A stretch of 11,009 bases of DNA, from positions 1 to 11,009 of the forward strand of contig JAEZGP010000284.1 of assembly GCA_023437285.1 (NCBI GenBank), in the 5' to 3' direction. How positions within the stretch are numbered: position 1 is the stretch's first letter; the number at the start of each line of letters is the position of its first letter. The DNA is from Actinomycetes bacterium. GTDB lineage: Bacteria; Actinomycetota; Actinomycetes; Mycobacteriales; Micromonosporaceae. Shown piece after piece: positions 6,225 to 11,009 of the stretch. Below the pieces are notes generated by a model. It was given only the letters and a program-made list of their open reading frames with translations, searched no databases and had not been told where the DNA came from. The translations under genes were made by a program, and so were the position numbers.

Positions 6225-7880
6225 TCAAAAGCCCGGACGCTGACCGCCGGGAAGCGTCGGCGCGCCCGAGGCGACCGCCCAGGCGGGCAGTGTGAGGTCG
6301 ATGTCGAGGACGCCGTCGTCGCCGACGGTCAGGGTGCTGCGGTGGAGGTCGTCGGCGACGTGGTGCAGCTCAGCGGCCTGTTCCCGGGTGATGTTGAGCG
6401 GGGCGCCCATCTGGTACCAGGCCTCGGCGACGTTCCCGTGCTCCCAGTCGAGGATCTCCACGGTGAGCTCGGTGCCCGGTCGCAGCCCTTCGATCCGGTG
6501 CCGGACGCGGCGCTCGGGGCCCATCTTCGCGAGGGCTCGCGTCTCGGCGTAGCCGTTGCGGGACGCGAGCCCCGTCGTGCCCATGTCGGCGGGGTAGTTG
6601 TAGAAAATGGCCGACACGTCGCCCGTGGCGGACGAGCGGGTGATGGCGCCGTCGGGCAGCTCGGCCAGGAGGCGGTCACCGAGGCGATTGAGCATGGCCA
6701 TCGCGTGGAACGTCGGCTTGTGCAGGCCGTTCTCGTTGACGAACCCGAAGCCTCCGTGGAAGGGGCCCATGCCGCCGCCGCCCTCCTCGAACACGTCGGT
6801 GAAGGTCCAGTACGAGATCGAATCGGCCAGCGGCGCGCACTTGAGGAACGCCCTAACGATGTACGCGGCGGCGAACAGGGTGTCGTGGATCGCGTCGCGG
6901 CTCGACGGCGAGGTCGACCACTCGGTGATGTGCAGCTCGGCGTCCGGGTACGGGCTGTTCTCGATGATCGTACGCAGCAGTCGCAGGTCGTCATAGGTGG
7001 CGTCCTTGTGACGCGTGATCGCTTTGAGATTGCCCAGCGAGTCCGCCGCGAAGTCGGTCGGGTAGAGGTGCGTCGTCAGGAAGTCGATGGGCACCTCCCG
7101 TTGCGCGCAGTACTCGATGAACTCGTGGATCCACACCGGTTGCCAGTCGAGCGCGTCGGGGTCGGCGGCCACCGCGGTCTCGACCTCGAGCGACCGGTCG
7201 GGGGTCTCTCCGGAGAATCGGGCATCCGGGACGAACACGCTCGTCGACGGGCCGCCGACCCGCAGCCGGGGGTCGATGGCCTTGATCGCGCGCGCCGTGG
7301 CCTCGTACAGCTCGAAGTACTCGGTGCGCGTCCCGGTCCAGAAGTACGGCACGAGGTTCGGCTCGTTCCACACCTCGAACGGCCACTGCCGTACCTCGTC
7401 GATGCCGTACCGCCCGATCCAGTGCCGCACCGTCGTGTCGACCAGCTCGACCCAGCGGCTCATCTCCTTCGGCGGGCTGCAGTGGGCCTTCCACCAGAAG
7501 AGGGTCTCGGTCTGGGTGGCAAGGCCGCGGGGCATGAACCCGAGCTCGACGAACGGACGAGCGCCGGCGTCGAGGATGGCGTCGAACACCTTGTCGACGT
7601 ACGCGAAGGTGTAGACCGGCTCGGGCAGCTGCTGATTCGGGCCGAAGCCGCCGCCGTAGTCCGTCCGGTACACGAACATGTCGTCGTGGAACAGTCCGTG
7701 GAAGCGCACGTAACGCGCGCCCAGCACCCCGACGGCCTCGCGGAAGTGTGCCTGCCAGTCCGCCCGCAGCGCCTCGTTCGCGCGGCCGGCACCGACGCAC
7801 TCGTTCCACACGTGACGCAGCGGCACCTCGGCGGGTGTCTGTCCGTCGATCAGCAGGGCTGACGTCGCCTGCTCAGTCAT
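6225..7880 (-). CDS. GH39 beta-xylosidase
   Basis: A 551-residue glycoside hydrolase family 39 enzyme, expected to release xylose from the non-reducing end of xylo-oligosaccharides with retention of configuration. The family signature WPFEVWNEPNL (residues 166-176) carries the acid/base E173, and LHITEWSTS (316-324) carries the nucleophile E320. Other conserved parts are VRFHGLFHDDM (58-68), THLYPTDF (270-277) and FNGGFGFVN-like GGFGFVNENGLHKP before the C-terminal beta-sandwich. Length is normal for bacterial GH39 (about 500-550). The N terminus is polar with no signal peptide, so it acts in the cytoplasm. The start is supported by AAGGAG at 7887-7892 (minus strand), 6 bases from ATG. It is the last gene of the arabinoxylan set, 19 bases after GH43, and likely co-transcribed. 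Family assignment is firm; beta-xylosidase rather than another GH39 activity is supported by the neighbours. Confidence 0.93.
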   Translation of the reverse strand: MTEQATSALLIDGQTPAEVPLRHVWNECVGAGRANEALRADWQAHFREAVGVLGARYVRFHGLFHDDMFVYRTDYGGGFGPNQQLPEPVYTFAYVDKVFDAILDAGARPFVELGFMPRGLATQTETLFWWKAHCSPPKEMSRWVELVDTTVRHWIGRYGIDEVRQWPFEVWNEPNLVPYFWTGTRTEYFELYEATARAIKAIDPRLRVGGPSTSVFVPDARFSGETPDRSLEVETAVAADPDALDWQPVWIHEFIEYCAQREVPIDFLTTHLYPTDFAADSLGNLKAITRHKDATYDDLRLLRTIIENSPYPDAELHITEWSTSPSSRDAIHDTLFAAAYIVRAFLKCAPLADSISYWTFTDVFEEGGGGMGPFHGGFGFVNENGLHKPTFHAMAMLNRLGDRLLAELPDGAITRSSATGDVSAIFYNYPADMGTTGLASRNGYAETRALAKMGPERRVRHRIEGLRPGTELTVEILDWEHGNVAEAWYQMGAPLNITREQAAELHHVADDLHRSTLTVGDDGVLDIDLTLPAWAVASGAPTLPGGQRPGF

Positions 7881-7899
7881 GGACGGCTCCTTCGCTCTG

Positions 7900-9501
7900 T
7901 TAATCTGCGGACCCCGTGGTTTCGCTGACGTGGAACCAGTCCACGTCGACGTATCCCCCGGGCTCGGCGGTGGCGTAGTTGAAGAGGGCGAACCGGTAGC
8001 CGGTGAAGTGCGCGAGGTCGTAGCGCATCCGCACGGTGTCGCCCAGCCACGTCCAGTCGATGCCGTCGTACGAGTACGCGAACGACGCGGTATCGGCGGC
8101 GTCCCGGAAGTCGACGTCGGCGCGCAGGTGGACGACGTCCGCCCGCAGCGGCACCGGTGCGCTGCTGAAGGCGATCGTGCCGTCGCCGCCCGCCCGGCGC
8201 ATCACCAGGCTCCTGGCCCCGCCGTCCATCGTCACGGCGAGGTATCCGTACGTGCGCTGGAGGGCGCAGATGCCGGCGACGTCCCCGTCCTTCATGTGCG
8301 AGACGTCCAGCGAGACGGTGCCGGAACTCATCGGTCCGAGCGTGCGTTGGGTGAGCGTGTTGCGCGCGTCGAGGATGTTCGACGCGACGCTGCCCGTGGT
8401 CAGCCGCAGGTGTCCGGGCCGCTCGGTGAGCGACCAGAACCGGTTGTCCGGGTTGTGGTTCCACTGCCACTGCAGCCCCAGGTTCGACCCGTTCCACGCG
8501 TTCTCGGCGGACTGCGTCAGGTGGTCCGCGTTGGTGGTGTGCCAGTGGCCCGCGCGCTCAGGGAGGTTGTCGAAGTCGTCGGAGGCGACGACGGCGGCAC
8601 CGTCACCGGCCGGCCGAGCGGCCGCCGCGGGCGCCTGCGGATGGAGAGCGAACACCGGCCACCCGTCGTCGTCCCAGATCACGCCGACGAGCTGAGGCGA
8701 ACGACCCAGCGGGCCCTCGTCCTGGAACAGCATGGCGTACCACTGCCCGTCGGGCGCCTGGACGACGCCACCCTGGGCGACGCCGGTTCCGGGCCGGCCC
8801 CCGACCGTCACGCCCTGGCTGAGCACGACCCGGCCCTCCCACCCGCCGCCCGCCGACTGCGGCGTCAGTGACGCCGACCGCCACAGCACCTCCTGGCGGA
8901 CGCCGCCCGACGGCCACTGGATCATGAAGACGTAGTAATAATCCCCAATCTTGTACGCGTGCGCGCCCTCGGCGTTCAGGCCGCTGGCCTGGTCGACGTT
9001 GGCGTCCTCGACGAGCCGCGTCGCCGGGCCGTCCCACCCGAAGGTCCCGTCGTCGTGCCGGCGCAGCCTGCGCAGGTCGATCGACCCGCCACCGTAGACG
9101 AGCCAGACGTCGTCGCCGTCGAACAACAGCGACTGATCGTGGGCGTACCCATCGAGCACCGACCTGGTCCACGGCCCCCGCTCGATGCTGGGGGTCGAGT
9201 AGATGTACGTCTGCCGCGTGGTGAGGCTGGCGACCGACACGTAGAAGGTCGCGTCATGGAACCTGATGCTCGCCGCCCAGGTGCCCTGGCCGTACGCGTC
9301 CTGGCCGTTGCGCAGTGCCAGCGCGTCCGTGTCGTCGAGGATCGGCGCGGTGTACCCGGCGATGGTCCAGTGCACCAGGTCGCTCGAGCGCATGATCGGC
9401 ACGCTCGGCGCGAAGTACATCGTCGTACTGACCATGTAGTAGTGCCGGCCGTCGAAGACGACGTCCGGGTCGGGCACGTCCGCGAAGATCACCGGGTCCA
9501 T
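7900..9501 (-). CDS. GH43 beta-xylosidase / alpha-L-arabinofuranosidase
   Basis: A 533-residue, two-domain inverting glycosidase. The N-terminal five-bladed propeller (about 1-290) shows FADVPDPDVVFDGRHYYMVS (6-25) with catalytic base D11, YAHDQSLLFDGDDVWLVYGG (119-138) with the pKa-modulating D122, and NAEGAHAYKIGDYYYVFM (176-193) with general acid E179. The DVPDPDV...YYMVSTTM pattern followed by PIMRSSDLVHW points to the GH43 group of xylosidases/arabinofuranosidases similar to subfamily 12; this subfamily call is from memory. The C-terminal part (about 305-527, starting DDFDNLPERAGHW) is a beta-sandwich like the GH43 C2/DUF1349 domain, ending GGYVDVDWFHV. No signal peptide. Its ATG overlaps the GH51 stop by one base (TGATG, 9499-9503 read on the minus strand), indicating translational coupling. 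Xylosidase and arabinofuranosidase specificity cannot be separated by sequence alone. Confidence 0.9.
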   Translation of the reverse strand: MDPVIFADVPDPDVVFDGRHYYMVSTTMYFAPSVPIMRSSDLVHWTIAGYTAPILDDTDALALRNGQDAYGQGTWAASIRFHDATFYVSVASLTTRQTYIYSTPSIERGPWTRSVLDGYAHDQSLLFDGDDVWLVYGGGSIDLRRLRRHDDGTFGWDGPATRLVEDANVDQASGLNAEGAHAYKIGDYYYVFMIQWPSGGVRQEVLWRSASLTPQSAGGGWEGRVVLSQGVTVGGRPGTGVAQGGVVQAPDGQWYAMLFQDEGPLGRSPQLVGVIWDDDGWPVFALHPQAPAAAARPAGDGAAVVASDDFDNLPERAGHWHTTNADHLTQSAENAWNGSNLGLQWQWNHNPDNRFWSLTERPGHLRLTTGSVASNILDARNTLTQRTLGPMSSGTVSLDVSHMKDGDVAGICALQRTYGYLAVTMDGGARSLVMRRAGGDGTIAFSSAPVPLRADVVHLRADVDFRDAADTASFAYSYDGIDWTWLGDTVRMRYDLAHFTGYRFALFNYATAEPGGYVDVDWFHVSETTGSAD

Positions 9502-11009
9502 CAGCGCAGCTCGAGCGCCACGGTGACGTAGGAGTGGGCGGGCAGGTCGACCTCGAGCCCGCGTGCGTGGGGGCGCACGCCGGCGTGGTCGGTGGGGGCG
9601 ACGGCGTCGAGCCGCTCGGGGGTGTTGTGCGCGTCGAGCGCGGTGGCGGTCAGCACCCGCGCGGTGTGCCCGACGACGTCGCGGCCGCGCAGGTCCAGAA
9701 CGAGGGTGCGGTCTGTCTCGGCGTCGAGGTTGGATAGCGAGACCAGGGCGGTGTCGTCCTTGACCGACGCGGACGCCGAGACCAGCGGCAGTTCGGTCGC
9801 GTCGACGGCGCGGGTCTCGACGTCACGCAGGTGCACCGCGAGGGCGGCGGCGTCGTGGTGGCCGGTGTTCATGGCGAAGACGTGGTACGTCGGGGTGAGC
9901 ACGAGCGCCCCGGTGTCGGGGTCGGTGAGGATCATGGCCTGCAGCACGTTGACGGTCTGGGCGATGTTCGCCATGACCACGCGCTCGGCGTGGCGGTGGA
10001 ACGCGTCGAAATGCACGGCGGCGACCAGGGCGTCGCGCAGCGTGTTCTGCTGGTACAGGAACCCGGGGTTGGTGCCCTTCTCCACGTTCCACCATGTGCC
10101 CCACTCGTCCACGACCAGGCCGACCTTGCGGTACGGGTCGTAGCGGTCCATGACGGTGGAATGCCGGGTGAGCAACTCCTCCATGCGCCGGGCGCGGGCC
10201 ATGGTCACGTACCACTCGTCGGTGCTGAACCCGGTGGCGTCGCCCTTGTCCGACCACGACCCGGCCATCGTGTAGTAGTGCAGCGACACGGCCTGGAACG
10301 GGCCCGCCGGCCCGGCCGGGTCGGCCGCCAGGTCGTCGAACGAGCGCATGAGCGTCTCGGTCCAGTGCAGGTCGGCCTCGTTCGCGCCGGCCGCGATCCG
10401 GTACAGCTGGTTGCCGCCGTGGTTGCGGCTGTAGGTCGCGTACTGCCGAGCCATTGAGGCGAACTGCTCGGCGCGCAGGTTGCCGCCGCAGCCCCACGCC
10501 TCGTTGCCCAGGCCCCAGAACGGCACCCGCCACGGCTGGTCGCGCCCGTTGGCCCGCCGCAGCGCCGCCATCGGCGAGTCGTCGGCCCGGGTCAGGTATT
10601 CCACCCAGTCCGACATCTCCGCCACCGACCCGGACCCTACGTTGCCCGACACGTACGGGTCCGCACCGAGCAGCTCGCACAGGTCCATGAACTCGTGCGT
10701 GCCGAAGGCGTTGTCCTCCACCACGTCGCCCCAGTGCGAGTTGACCATCCGCGGGCGGCTCTCGCGCGGGCCGATGCCGTCGCGCCAGTGGTAGTCGTCG
10801 GCGAAGCAGCCCCCGGGCCAGCGCAGGTTGGGGATGCGCAGCGCGCGCAGGGCCTCCACGACGTCGGTGCGGATGCCCCGCACGTTGGGGACGTCGGAGT
10901 CCTCGCCCACCCAGAACCCGCCGTAGATGCACCGGCCGAGGTGCTCGGCGAAGTGCCCGTACACGTGGCGGCTGATGGTCGGCCCGGGGAGGTCGAGGTC
11001 GATGACGGC
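9501..11009 (-). CDS. GH51 alpha-L-arabinofuranosidase (5' end beyond window)
   Basis: A retaining exo-enzyme that removes alpha-L-arabinofuranosyl side chains from arabinoxylan or arabinan oligosaccharides. The frame is open to the window edge. The GTG at 10962-10964 is not a good start, because codons before it encode the family-typical [20 protein letters not shown]. About 502 residues are visible; with family length about 500-510, only a few N-terminal codons are missing. Key motifs (numbered from the edge codon): [13 protein letters not shown] near 63-75, [13 protein letters not shown] with acid/base E170 (codon 10500-10502), SLHYYT near 242-247, and VDEWGTWW with nucleophile E302 (codon 10104-10106). 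The catalytic barrel is followed by the usual C-terminal beta domain, ending in [14 protein letters not shown]51 enzymes of this type are typically intracellular oligomers. It is the first visible gene of the leftward operon and shares TGATG with GH43. Confidence 0.94.
   Translation of the reverse strand, partial: AVIDLDLPGPTISRHVYGHFAEHLGRCIYGGFWVGEDSDVPNVRGIRTDVVEALRALRIPNLRWPGGCFADDYHWRDGIGPRESRPRMVNSHWGDVVEDNAFGTHEFMDLCELLGADPYVSGNVGSGSVAEMSDWVEYLTRADDSPMAALRRANGRDQPWRVPFWGLGNEAWGCGGNLRAEQFASMARQYATYSRNHGGNQLYRIAAGANEADLHWTETLMRSFDDLAADPAGPAGPFQAVSLHYYTMAGSWSDKGDATGFSTDEWYVTMARARRMEELLTRHSTVMDRYDPYRKVGLVVDEWGTWWNVEKGTNPGFLYQQNTLRDALVAAVHFDAFHRHAERVVMANIAQTVNVLQAMILTDPDTGALVLTPTYHVFAMNTGHHDAAALAVHLRDVETRAVDATELPLVSASASVKDDTALVSLSNLDAETDRTLVLDLRGRDVVGHTARVLTATALDAHNTPERLDAVAPTDHAGVRPHARGLEVDLPAHSYVTVALELR

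Noticed and set aside
6342..7862. 506-codon plus-strand open frame opposite the GH39 gene
   Set aside because: It is antisense to a gene with full catalytic motifs; its product is a low-complexity Arg/Val/Gly/Glu-rich sequence typical of the reverse strand of GC-rich genes.
7879..8871. 330-codon plus-strand frame opposite the GH43 gene
   Set aside because: Antisense to a gene with all three GH43 catalytic residues; Val/Arg/Gly-rich composition without domain structure.
9823..10932. 369-codon minus-strand frame inside the GH51 gene
   Set aside because: Shifted-frame shadow, almost entirely Arg, Gly, Ala and Pro, whereas the overlapping frame carries both GH51 catalytic motifs.

Overview
The window is GC-rich (mostly near 70% G+C by eye, strong G/C third-position bias, GGAGG-type ribosome binding sites). 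This fits a high-GC actinomycete, perhaps of the Micromonosporaceae type. That placement is inference from composition and gene families. No rRNA, tRNA, CRISPR array or prophage is visible.

Left block (1-3981, + strand). Three tightly packed genes look like one operon. The first is the 3' part of a large protein with a helical N-terminal half and an apparent seven-bladed WD40-like propeller, open at the left window edge. The second is a 537-residue Hsp70-family protein that keeps the ATPase motifs and a beta substrate-binding-like domain but lacks the alpha-helical lid and the usual hydrophobic interdomain linker. The third is a 133-residue DUF1257/Ycf35-like protein. I do not recognise a named pathway for this trio. 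It is the best candidate here for an undescribed system: a scaffold, a divergent chaperone ATPase and a small accessory protein.

Middle block (about 3982-6224). This is a mosaic of small genes and debris: a convergent DUF402/FomD-like phosphohydrolase gene (4040-4636, - strand), a truncated ISAs1-type transposase remnant with a probable left terminus but no right end (about 4847-5194), a HAD-like hydrolase gene with a strong ribosome binding site (5319-5876), and a possible 67-codon gene (6003-6206).

Right block (6225-11009, - strand). Three glycoside hydrolase genes are transcribed leftward in the order GH51 alpha-L-arabinofuranosidase (5' end beyond the window), GH43 beta-xylosidase/arabinofuranosidase, GH39 beta-xylosidase. 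GH51 and GH43 share a TGATG stop/start junction, and GH43 and GH39 are 19 bases apart. All catalytic carboxylates I expect are present. GH43 and GH39 have no signal peptide, and GH51 belongs to a usually intracellular family. The likely job is intracellular breakdown of imported arabinoxylan oligosaccharides to arabinose and xylose, with transporter and regulator genes presumably to the right of the window.
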